From Dysgonamonadaceae bacterium (GTDB lineage: Bacteria > Bacteroidota > Bacteroidia > Bacteroidales > Azobacteroidaceae), in contig JAIRYM010000089.1 in NCBI GenBank assembly GCA_031267615.1, forward strand, positions 1-38,401: a DNA stretch of 38,401 nt, read 5' to 3'. Positions 26,564-33,733 of this stretch are shown here, piece by piece. Positions within the stretch are counted from its first letter, which is position 1. Each line of letters opens with the position of its first letter. The notes under the pieces were generated by a model. That model ran no database searches, was not told the DNA's origin, and saw nothing but the letters and a program-made list of their open reading frames with translations. The translations under genes were made by a program, and so were the position numbers.

Positions 26564-27229
26564 CTACGGGATGATTGCTGAGGATATTCCTGAAAAGTCG
26601 CCGTTTTCTTCGCGTGTATTAACCCAGCAGAGAGCGAAATAAATAGTCTTTCCGCGATCTGTGCCTTCGAATTTTAATCTGTAAGGCGAGTGCGTCTCGG
26701 TCTCTGAATGGATCAGTTCGTTCCAGTCCTCCGTTGGATGATCGAGTATCGCCCACCGGATTCTTGCGCCGTGCTGACCTTCCGGTTTTGCGGTTTTTTT
26801 ATTTTTTGCGTCGAAAAAACTAATTTCGACTACTCCCGGAGACGGCAGTTTTATCTTGAATCCTGGCGAAACGTTGTCCACCGGAGACGGCGTGCGCGTC
26901 GTTTTGTACACCGGTATTCCGGCTGCAATTTTCTGACCGTCTGTCAGATTAGGATTTTTGACGAGATACGTTTGAATCATGTCGCGTATAAATTTCTCAT
27001 ACTTTTTTCGCGCTTCCTGTCTGTCTTTTATTGTTTTCGTAGTGCGCGTCAGATTGTTTTCTGTGATTGCGATTTTCGTTTCGTAATCGGATCCGAGTCG
27101 CATAAACTCGTGATACGTTGCCGGAGGCATGTAATCTTCCGCTCCATAACCGGTCAGTACCGTTTTCAGGTTAATCGACCAATCCTTAAAATACTCTTCC
27201 TTTCTCGGGATGTAATTTTTTGAACTCAT
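26564..27229 (-). CDS. Uncharacterised Bacteroidota protein with a Fn3-like C-terminus
   Basis: 221 residues, no signal peptide. The N-terminal half (NYIPRKEEYFKDWSINLKTV, then a charged helical part RQEARKKYEKFIRDMIQTYL) is followed by TRTPSPV and a beta-rich half ending in KTIYFALCWVNTREENGDFS with ISSAIIP, which looks like a fibronectin type III or Ig-like sandwich. I recall a family of conserved Bacteroidota hypothetical proteins with the same plan (an 'xFIPRKD...W' start, an RTPxPV linker and a 'WVNTRGExGxWS' end), but no function is known to me. Its ATG overlaps the stop of the upstream 21-bp-repeat ORF by 4 nt, and both lie behind one strong promoter. Confidence 0.82.
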   Translation of the reverse strand: MSSKNYIPRKEEYFKDWSINLKTVLTGYGAEDYMPPATYHEFMRLGSDYETKIAITENNLTRTTKTIKDRQEARKKYEKFIRDMIQTYLVKNPNLTDGQKIAAGIPVYKTTRTPSPVDNVSPGFKIKLPSPGVVEISFFDAKNKKTAKPEGQHGARIRWAILDHPTEDWNELIHSETETHSPYRLKFEGTDRGKTIYFALCWVNTREENGDFSGISSAIIP

Positions 27230-27504
27230 AATATTAATAATTTTATTGTTTTTTTATTATAAAAATGTTTATTGATAAGCGTTTCCAGGGATTTTGTACA
27301 TATATTTTGCAAACCTGTACAAATGTTTTGTATATCTGTACGAAAGTTTTGTATACCTGTACAAATCTTTTGTATAACTGTACAAATCTTTTGTATAACT
27401 GTACGAAAGTTTCGTATACCTGTACAAATGTTTTGTACACCTGTACGAAAATTTTGTATACCTGTACAAAAGTATTTTTGGATGAAAAAAAGTTCTTTTA
27501 CCAT
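27226..27504 (-). CDS. 92-residue heptad-repeat ORF coupled to the 221-residue gene
   Basis: ATG at 27504, about 17 nt after the predicted transcription start and preceded by A-rich DNA. The first 10 codons (MVKELFFIQK) are unique. Then eight 7-residue repeats of the type NICTGIQ/NFRTVIQ follow, each from one 21-bp DNA repeat, then a unique tail ending KLLIL. The stop TGA overlaps the next ATG as ATGA. Ile/Phe and Ile/Val at positions 2 and 6 of each heptad give a 4-3 hydrophobic spacing as in coiled coils. Against it: the other frames through the repeat are also open because 21 is a multiple of three and the unit lacks stops, so the array may serve DNA or RNA instead. The coupling and leader position support translation. 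Not a family I recognise. Confidence 0.4.
   Translation of the reverse strand: MVKELFFIQKYFCTGIQNFRTGVQNICTGIRNFRTVIQKICTVIQKICTGIQNFRTDIQNICTGLQNICTKSLETLINKHFYNKKTIKLLIL
27295..27476. repeat. 21-bp tandem palindromic repeat, eight full units
   Basis: Units start at 27295, 27316, 27337, 27358, 27379, 27400, 27421 and 27442, with a decaying ninth at 27463. Each begins TGTAC and holds a dyad TACAAA-NNN-TTTGTA. Five units are perfect dyads. In unit 27400 both arms change together (TACGAAA and TTTCGTA), so symmetry is kept. The period equals two DNA turns. The array lies in the leader of the minus-strand unit. Confidence 0.93.
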
Positions 27505-27527
27505 TTTATTTTTTATTTTTACGACTG

Positions 27528-27558
27528 CAAAGGTAATATAATTTTTTGTATTTGCAAA
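27528..27558 (-). promoter_or_regulatory. Sigma-A-type promoter of the repeat-ORF unit
   Basis: Minus strand TTTG (27558-27555), 19 bases, TACCTTTG (27535-27528). The box spelling and spacing are perfect. The -33 box abuts that of the opposite promoter, forming TTTGCAAA. Confidence 0.8.
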
Positions 27559-27581
27559 ATAAAAATAAATAATTACCTTTG
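27551..27581 (+). promoter_or_regulatory. Sigma-A-type promoter of the six-hairpin glycosidase
   Basis: TTTG (27551-27554), 19 bases, TACCTTTG (27574-27581), 23 bases before the ATG at 27605. It is the exact mirror of the minus-strand promoter. Confidence 0.8.
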
Positions 27582-27604
27582 TAATTGAAAAAAATTTATA
27601 ATTT

Positions 27605-29827
27605 ATGAAACATTTAACGTTTTTTATTTTTATTTTAATATATTTCTCAGCAACAATTTCGGCAAATGGAGATATTTATTCAAAACTTTTTTCCGAACTT
27701 GAAAAATATTCTGTTGTATATGAGCAATATAGCAATACTAATTTGCCTGTTATGAGCGGGAATATGGAAATGGGAGGTCTGCTCGATCCATTGGGAAGAG
27801 GCGTAGCGAATATTGAAATCAACGATTTGTATCTTAACCGGGAAGGACGTGTTGCCGGACCTGGGATGATGCTTAAAATGGCTCAGTTTGCGGGACTTAG
27901 ACCGGTAAAATACAGTCAGAAGTATGATTTAAAGACCGGAGTTTTGACAACAGATGCTGATTATGAAACAGGAGGCTACCGGTCGCGAATGTTTTTTTCT
28001 CACAGCAACAAACATTTATTTGTTTATTCTCTTGAAAATAAAGGCATCACAGAACTTGTATGTAATATCGATATGGGTCGGTTTGAGATGAATATTGAAA
28101 GTTTTTCTGAGAATACAGTGTCCTGTGTTTCAAAAGCGGGCAGTTTTTCGAGGCTCAACTATACTCTTCATTCCAATATACGGTTTGGGCAGGCAGGTTT
28201 TGCAAATCCTTCTTTTTTACCCTTTTCCAAAGATGTTTTCTTAAAAATTCCTGCCGGAGAGAAGCTGGAAATTGTTGTCTGTATTGGAGTCGATGTAATA
28301 AATACTAAAATATTTGACAACATTGAAGATTTTGAACATCTTGATTCTCTTAATGTTTATCATTGGGAATCCAACTGGCGCTCAATGGGTTTTGTTGTTT
28401 TGCCTGAGGGCGAATATGCCAGGACTTACTACCGGTCGCTGCACTGGCTGCAATGTACCGCCGGCGCTAAAAGAAACCTGCCAGGGGAATGTCAGTTCGG
28501 CGCATTTTCAACTCACATTTCCAATGAATACAGTCTGCAGACCAATCAGAATCTGTCGAATATAACTCCCTGGCAACAAATTCCTTTTACTTATGGAGGC
28601 GCAGGCTGGGCAACACTTGCATATACACTTCTCGGCGATTCGGTACGCGCCGGCAATATGCTGTCATCCTTTTACCGTCCGGAATCTCTGCACGACAATG
28701 TTACTGAAATGTTTCCTGTCGGGGAGCACGAATTTATTTACGGCGGCGTAAAGAAAGGCAAAACAACTTATCTGACCTGCAATAATCCTGATGCTATATG
28801 CTTCGCTCATGAAAATCTTTTTGACGGGCACAATCATCAAGTGACGCCGTGGGATAAACAAATTCACATTCAGGGATTTGCACCTGCCATGTATAAAAAC
28901 TTTCAAAAGCTGTACGGAGAAATGTCCGATACCGTCTATTCCGTACTTCGCGGAAGTGCAGAGTTTTGGAGAACAATACTGCATTATGACAAAAAGCAAA
29001 AATCATATACTCTTCCTCCACTGCTTTCGGTTACAGAAGACCTGTTTGAAACAGGCGTTCTCGACGGTTTACTCGCTGCACGCTGGACATTGACTCAAGC
29101 TGCCGCAGATGCTGAAAGACTTGGAGTTGACATTGATTTAAGCAAAAAATGGTCTGACATTGCCCGTAAAATTCATTTTCGCGACAGGAATAATGTTTAT
29201 CTCGAATTTTCGGGCGATGACGGAAGTCGTGCAGGCGCAGGATATATGGGGATTCGCGGATATGTTTACCTCGGTTTCCCTGCGTTGGAACAGATGAAGG
29301 ATCTTTCCGAATCAAAAGTCAACAAATCATTAAATCAATGCTGGTTGAGAAATAAAAAAGGCGAAGGAATGATTACCTTTCTCGCTAACTGGTTTGCCTT
29401 GACCGATGCTTATTGGGGCAGGGCTGAAGAGGCTTATGAAAAGTCGGCATACTGTCTCACTCAAACCGATCCGCAGACTTCTGCAATGTGTGAGCAAAAC
29501 CGTACGCTGTATTATTTTCTGACAGGTTATGCTTCCTTTACCGTTGTTCCTGTCGCAATGGCATTGCAGTCGGTTGACGATGAAATTCGCGTTTTTCCCG
29601 CCGTCCCTGAAGCATTTGCCGATATTGAATTTTACAGTCTTCCCGCGACAGACGGTATTCGCGTTTCAGGTATAATGAAAGGCGGAAAACTTCAAAAAGT
29701 TTTGTTTGAAAAGAGAGGAAAAATTTTGTTTGAAACTTCAAATCCCGGTTTCAAAGGCATTTCTGTAAACAGTCTGAAAAAAATAGAAATGAATCAAAAT
29801 AATAAACACTCAAAACCTCTGTATTAA
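27605..29827 (+). CDS. Secreted six-hairpin glycosidase-like protein (GH95-like)
   Basis: 740 residues with a signal peptide (IFILIYFSATISANG). An N-terminal beta-sandwich with LPVMSGNMEMGGLLDPLGRG and IEINDLYLNREGR is followed by an (alpha/alpha)6-type middle part (ARTYYRSLHWLQCTAG, FTYGGAGWATLAYTLLGDS, TPWDKQIHIQGFAPAMYKNF) and a C-terminal beta part (IRVFPAVPEAFADIEFYSLP, ATDGIRVSGIMKGGKL). The layout and the late 'FPAVPEAF..GIRVSG' motif recall GH95 and related clan enzymes; I cannot assign the family or catalytic residues with certainty. It probably acts on glycans in the periplasm or at the surface. Its stop is 9 nt from that of convergent serS. Confidence 0.75.
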   Translation: MKHLTFFIFILIYFSATISANGDIYSKLFSELEKYSVVYEQYSNTNLPVMSGNMEMGGLLDPLGRGVANIEINDLYLNREGRVAGPGMMLKMAQFAGLRPVKYSQKYDLKTGVLTTDADYETGGYRSRMFFSHSNKHLFVYSLENKGITELVCNIDMGRFEMNIESFSENTVSCVSKAGSFSRLNYTLHSNIRFGQAGFANPSFLPFSKDVFLKIPAGEKLEIVVCIGVDVINTKIFDNIEDFEHLDSLNVYHWESNWRSMGFVVLPEGEYARTYYRSLHWLQCTAGAKRNLPGECQFGAFSTHISNEYSLQTNQNLSNITPWQQIPFTYGGAGWATLAYTLLGDSVRAGNMLSSFYRPESLHDNVTEMFPVGEHEFIYGGVKKGKTTYLTCNNPDAICFAHENLFDGHNHQVTPWDKQIHIQGFAPAMYKNFQKLYGEMSDTVYSVLRGSAEFWRTILHYDKKQKSYTLPPLLSVTEDLFETGVLDGLLAARWTLTQAAADAERLGVDIDLSKKWSDIARKIHFRDRNNVYLEFSGDDGSRAGAGYMGIRGYVYLGFPALEQMKDLSESKVNKSLNQCWLRNKKGEGMITFLANWFALTDAYWGRAEEAYEKSAYCLTQTDPQTSAMCEQNRTLYYFLTGYASFTVVPVAMALQSVDDEIRVFPAVPEAFADIEFYSLPATDGIRVSGIMKGGKLQKVLFEKRGKILFETSNPGFKGISVNSLKKIEMNQNNKHSKPLY

Positions 29828-29836
29828 ACTGTTTAA

Positions 29837-31108
29837 TTATTTTATTATTTCAAAGCCGGTGTAGGATACAAGCGCTTTCGGAATGATGATTCCTTCGGGG
29901 GTCTGATTGTTTTCGAGCAGCGCAGCCACAATGCGGGGCAAGGCAAGGGCGCTGCCGTTCAGCGTGTGGCACAACTGTATCTGTTTGTCTGCTTTACGAT
30001 AGCGACATTTCAAACGGTTGGACTGATAACTCTCAAAATTGGAAACCGAACTTACCTCTAACCAGCGTCGCTGTGCTGCCGAGAATACTTCGAAATCGAA
30101 TGTCAAAGCAGAGGTGAAACTCATATCGCCACCGCAAAGCCGTAATATGCGCCACGGAAGTTCGAGTTTATCAACCAGCGACTGCACATAATTTACCATT
30201 TCCTGCAAAGATTCGTATGAATGTTCAGGCGTATCAATTCTTACAATTTCTACTTTATCGAACTGATGCAGACGGTTCAGTCCACGCACGTCAGCGCCAT
30301 AAGAGCCAGCTTCGCGACGGAAACAGGCGGAATATGCAGTGTTTTTAACCGGCAAATCTTTTTCTTCAAGAATAACATCCCGATAAATATTAGTTACCGG
30401 AATTTCGGCAGTAGGTATCAGATACAATTCGTCTGCCGTTGCATAATACATTTGTCCTTCCTTGTCCGGTAAATTTCCTGTGCCGTAACCCGACGCAGAA
30501 TTAACAACGTAAGGCGGTTGAATTTCCAAATAGCCGGCGTCGCGGGCATTGTCGAGGAAGAAATTGATGAGAGCGCGTTGTAATCGAGCGCCTTTGCCTT
30601 TGTAAACAGGGAAACCTGCGCCTGAGATTTTCACGCCGAGTTCAAAATCAATCAAATCATATTTTTTCGCAAGTTCCCAGTGAGGAAGAGCATCAGCGGG
30701 CAAGTCAAAGCTGTGTCCGCCTGTTTTTTCTATGATGTTATCTTCAGCGTGCTTACCTTCGGGGACACTGTCGTGAGGCAAGTTTGGGATAAGGCAAAGC
30801 AGTTCTGTAAGACGTGTTTCATTATCTTTCATCACTGTTTCGAGTGCGCGGTTGGTTTCCTTAATTTCTGCGACTTTTGCCTTTGCCGCTTCAGCCTCGT
30901 CTTTTTTACCTTCTTTCATAAAATTGCCGATAGAACGCGATATTTGATTGACGGCAGCATGGTTATCGTCGAGTTGTTTTTGAGATTCCTTACGTTTCTT
31001 GTCGGCTTCTATAACTTCTGTAATCAGTGCACCGCCGTCGAAGTGTTTTTTTGCAAGTCTTTCGATCGTTTCCCGCGTATTTTCAGTAATACTTTTGAGT
31101 GTAAGCAT
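29837..31108 (-). CDS. serS: Seryl-tRNA synthetase
   Basis: Charges tRNA-Ser (and tRNA-Sec where present) with serine. The 423 residues have an N-terminal long coiled-coil arm that grips the tRNA (about residues 25-105, KKRKESQKQLDDNHAAVNQI to ETNRALETVMKDNE) and a class II catalytic core: TAEIPVTNIYRD, motif 2 FRREAGSYGADVRGLNRLHQ, ELPWRILRLCGGDM, EVSSVSNFESYQSNRL and motif 3 LNGSALALPRIVAALLEN. Start at 31108 (MLTLKSI). A TAATTTTG box at 31144-31137 on the minus strand may be its promoter, with a weak -33. Confidence 0.97.
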   Translation of the reverse strand: MLTLKSITENTRETIERLAKKHFDGGALITEVIEADKKRKESQKQLDDNHAAVNQISRSIGNFMKEGKKDEAEAAKAKVAEIKETNRALETVMKDNETRLTELLCLIPNLPHDSVPEGKHAEDNIIEKTGGHSFDLPADALPHWELAKKYDLIDFELGVKISGAGFPVYKGKGARLQRALINFFLDNARDAGYLEIQPPYVVNSASGYGTGNLPDKEGQMYYATADELYLIPTAEIPVTNIYRDVILEEKDLPVKNTAYSACFRREAGSYGADVRGLNRLHQFDKVEIVRIDTPEHSYESLQEMVNYVQSLVDKLELPWRILRLCGGDMSFTSALTFDFEVFSAAQRRWLEVSSVSNFESYQSNRLKCRYRKADKQIQLCHTLNGSALALPRIVAALLENNQTPEGIIIPKALVSYTGFEIIK

Positions 31109-31141
31109 TTTATTGTTTTTCTTTAAATTTAGCCGGCAAAA

Positions 31142-32278
31142 TTATAAAAAAAAGTTGAGAAAATAAAAGATTAAGATTAGTTGCCAGTTTTTTGCAGCCT
31201 GCCGTACTGTCTGCAAAATGGTTTTCGATTCGTTTTCCCAAGTCAGTTCTGTGTTTGCTACGGCGAAACCGGCTTCATTTACGGGCTGTTCAACCATCTT
31301 CAAAATTGTTTCTGCAATAAATTCCGGCTCATAATTATTTATCAATACCCCTGTGCCGTAATGCGCTAAAATTCGCCTGATTTCAGGAAAATCAGAGGCA
31401 AGCACAGGAACTTGCTGCCGCATAAAATCGAATATACGATTTGGCAACGAAAAATAATAATTCAAGCCGTGATTTTCGAGCAGATTTATCCCAATATCGG
31501 CGCAAACAGTATAAGCCGCAAGCATTTCAAACGGCACACGCCCTGTAAAAACTACTCTGTCATTAAGTTTCAGACAATTGACACGTTCTTTCATTTCGTT
31601 GATAACATCGCCATCACCAATCACATAAAAAACAAAACCGTCGAGATAAGGCATTGTGTCAATTACCCATTCAATACCTCTCCCAACATTCACAGCGCCC
31701 TGATACATAATGACTTTTCTGCCGTCGGAAGCAATTGGTTTACTTGTAATTACAGACTCAACTTTAGCAGTCGGAATATTTCGCACAACCTGCATATTCA
31801 TTCCATATCGTTGATTATAAATGTCTGCAATAGATTGACAGACAGTATAAGAATAACGTATTTTCGGAAAAATCCAATCTTCAATTTTTGTCCAGACAGT
31901 CTTCACAAACTGCCGGCTTGTAACTTCCGGTACTTCCGGAAACATTTCGTGAGCATCAAATACAAGCGGTTTTCGACAAATTATAGAAGCAAAAAAACAG
32001 GCAGTTAGCGTATCAGTATCGTTAGAAATAATCAAGTCTGTTTTGGTAAACAGCAAATGTATAAAAAGTCTGAAATTATATTCCGCGTAAAACAGGGCAG
32101 AATGATTGAAAATCAATCGCATGCGATGAGTTTTGTACAATCGCTCAACCACAGGACTGTTGCGAAATTTTCGCCCGATAAGCATTACTTTATGACCGTT
32201 GTGCATCAGCGTGCTACAAACTTTATGCACTCGCTGGTCTGTAACCAGGTCATTCGTTACTGCGACTGTAATTTTCAT
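31142..32278 (-). CDS. Family 4-type glycosyltransferase (GT-B fold)
   Basis: 378 residues. The N-terminal Rossmann half starts MKITVAVTNDLVTDQRVHKV and holds LIISNDTDTLTACFFAS and DAHEMFPEVPEVTS. The C-terminal nucleotide-sugar half contains MYQGAVNVGRGIEWVIDTM, FYVIGDGDVINEM, VVFTGRVPFEMLAAY and GINLLENHGLNYYFSLPN. Function is probably transfer of a sugar to lipid-linked or surface glycan. I start at 32278 rather than 32323, because the longer frame runs through the promoter box. The last 13 residues form a hydrophobic tail (LILIFYFLNFFL). It diverges from the histidine kinase. Confidence 0.87.
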   Translation of the reverse strand: MKITVAVTNDLVTDQRVHKVCSTLMHNGHKVMLIGRKFRNSPVVERLYKTHRMRLIFNHSALFYAEYNFRLFIHLLFTKTDLIISNDTDTLTACFFASIICRKPLVFDAHEMFPEVPEVTSRQFVKTVWTKIEDWIFPKIRYSYTVCQSIADIYNQRYGMNMQVVRNIPTAKVESVITSKPIASDGRKVIMYQGAVNVGRGIEWVIDTMPYLDGFVFYVIGDGDVINEMKERVNCLKLNDRVVFTGRVPFEMLAAYTVCADIGINLLENHGLNYYFSLPNRIFDFMRQQVPVLASDFPEIRRILAHYGTGVLINNYEPEFIAETILKMVEQPVNEAGFAVANTELTWENESKTILQTVRQAAKNWQLILIFYFLNFFL

Positions 32279-32296
32279 TATGAAATTTTTTGCCGG

Positions 32297-32304
32297 CAAA
32301 TGTA
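32297..32304 (-). promoter_or_regulatory. Promoter -7 box of the GT4 gene
   Basis: TACATTTG on the minus strand, 18 bases before the ATG. The nearest TTTG lies at 23 bases, longer than usual, so the match is partial. Confidence 0.45.
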
Positions 32305-32356
32305 GGCATTTTAACATTATCATAGCGCAAAAAACTAAATTTTCGTAATATTTCGC

Positions 32357-32364
32357 TACCTTTG
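32357..32364 (+). promoter_or_regulatory. Promoter -7 box of the histidine kinase gene
   Basis: Perfect TACCTTTG, 24 bases before the ATG at 32389; the -33 box is not recognisable. Confidence 0.5.
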
Positions 32365-32388
32365 CTTTTGTTATAAATTTTGAAATTA

Positions 32389-33732
32389 ATGATGTTTTCC
32401 GGCAAAATGTTCCGTTATCTGTTTGTTTCCGTCGCTGTTCTCATTGCAATAGCGTCAGTTTTGATAAATAATCAACTTACAATGAAATCAGTTTTGGAAA
32501 CTAATCGGCTGACTGATGTACTTAAAGAGGAAGAACGCAAAAAAATTGAACTTTGGGCTGAAACTATCGGTGTTATTACCTCGCAGGCATTATCAAATGA
32601 AGAATACCTTATGTCGCTTGACAAGCCCAATTATAAGGGAGTTAAGCAGTTTATCGACAACGCTTTTATCAATTATGACACCTTGCTCACTACTCGCATC
32701 GTTGAAGGCAACCACACTATTCCCGTTATTATGACTGACGAAACGGGCGAAGTAGTGACTTGCCGTAATGTTCTGCCATATAATTTAGAAAATTTTCCGT
32801 CAGATTCAACTTCTGAAGACTATGATTTTTACTCTATTTTGCAGGAAAACCGCGACTTTCTTAAACAAAAAGTTAAAGAATTTGCCCAAAAACATGAGCC
32901 TGTTGAAATCAAACTTGACGAAGGCATTGTTCAGCACGTCTATTACGACGATTCTACTACGTTAAAACAACTTCAACTGTTTCCGTATTCTCTGCGAAAT
33001 CAATTGCAACTTTTTTTGTATATACAGTTAGGCGTAGTTTTTATTTTTATTCTTGTTTCGTTTGTAGCCCTCAACAGTACAAAAAAAGCAGAGCAAAATC
33101 GTGTTTGGGTAGGGCTTTCAAAAGAAACTGCTCATCAGTTGGGAACGCCTATCTCATCGCTTATGGCTTGGCTCGAATATTTGAAAAACAAAGACTTGGA
33201 ACCTGAATTGCTCACGGAAATAGACAAAGATGTTGATCGATTGAAAACTATTGCCGAGCGCTTTTCCAAAATAGGCTCATCAGCAAAGCCAGAACCTATG
33301 AATCTTGAATACGGTGTAAATAAAGCAATTGAATACCTTTCTAGACGTATCTCGTCAAAAGTGAATATTCAAACAGATTTTCCAAAAGAGCAGATTCAGG
33401 TTTTGATGAACGAATCTCTGTTCGGATGGGTTATCGAAAACCTTGTGAAAAATGCGGTAGATGCTATGAACGGACAGGGAACTATACAGATTTCAGCAGT
33501 AAAAAAACGCAAAATGGTATTGCTCAATGTAACCGATACAGGCAAAGGTATTCCTAAATCTAAATTTGACGTTGTGTTCCGTCCGGGTTATACCACCAAA
33601 CAGCGAGGATGGGGACTTGGATTGTCGCTTGTAAAACGAATTATCGAATCTTACCATAAAGGCAAAATCTACGTCTATAAATCTGAAATCGACAAAGGCA
33701 CAACTTTTCGTATAGTGCTGAAAGCGATTTAA
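32389..33732 (+). CDS. Membrane sensor histidine kinase (orphan)
   Basis: About 447 residues. TM1 near residues 9-28 (YLFVSVAVLIAIASVLI), an extracytoplasmic sensing part of about 180 residues, then TM2 (LFLYIQLGVVFIFILVSFVA), with no recognisable HAMP domain. The dimerisation/phosphorylation box is SKETAHQLGTPISSLMAW with the phospho-His near residue 249. The ATPase has the N box VIENLVKNAVDAMN, G1 DTGKGIP, F region FDVVFRPGYTTKQRG and G2 WGLGLSLVKRII. The AHQLGTP spelling is usual for a conserved Bacteroidota kinase group. No response regulator gene is in the window, so the partner must lie elsewhere. An ATG three bases downstream of the chosen start is also possible. Its stop is one base from the stop of convergent GH106. 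Confidence 0.92.
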   Translation: MMFSGKMFRYLFVSVAVLIAIASVLINNQLTMKSVLETNRLTDVLKEEERKKIELWAETIGVITSQALSNEEYLMSLDKPNYKGVKQFIDNAFINYDTLLTTRIVEGNHTIPVIMTDETGEVVTCRNVLPYNLENFPSDSTSEDYDFYSILQENRDFLKQKVKEFAQKHEPVEIKLDEGIVQHVYYDDSTTLKQLQLFPYSLRNQLQLFLYIQLGVVFIFILVSFVALNSTKKAEQNRVWVGLSKETAHQLGTPISSLMAWLEYLKNKDLEPELLTEIDKDVDRLKTIAERFSKIGSSAKPEPMNLEYGVNKAIEYLSRRISSKVNIQTDFPKEQIQVLMNESLFGWVIENLVKNAVDAMNGQGTIQISAVKKRKMVLLNVTDTGKGIPKSKFDVVFRPGYTTKQRGWGLGLSLVKRIIESYHKGKIYVYKSEIDKGTTFRIVLKAI

Positions 33733-33733
33733 T

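Noticed and set aside
27265..27588. Plus-strand and other-frame ORFs through the 21-bp repeat
   Set aside because: A 21-bp unit lacking stop codons opens several frames. Only the 27504-27226 frame has a promoter, early start and coupling to a real gene.
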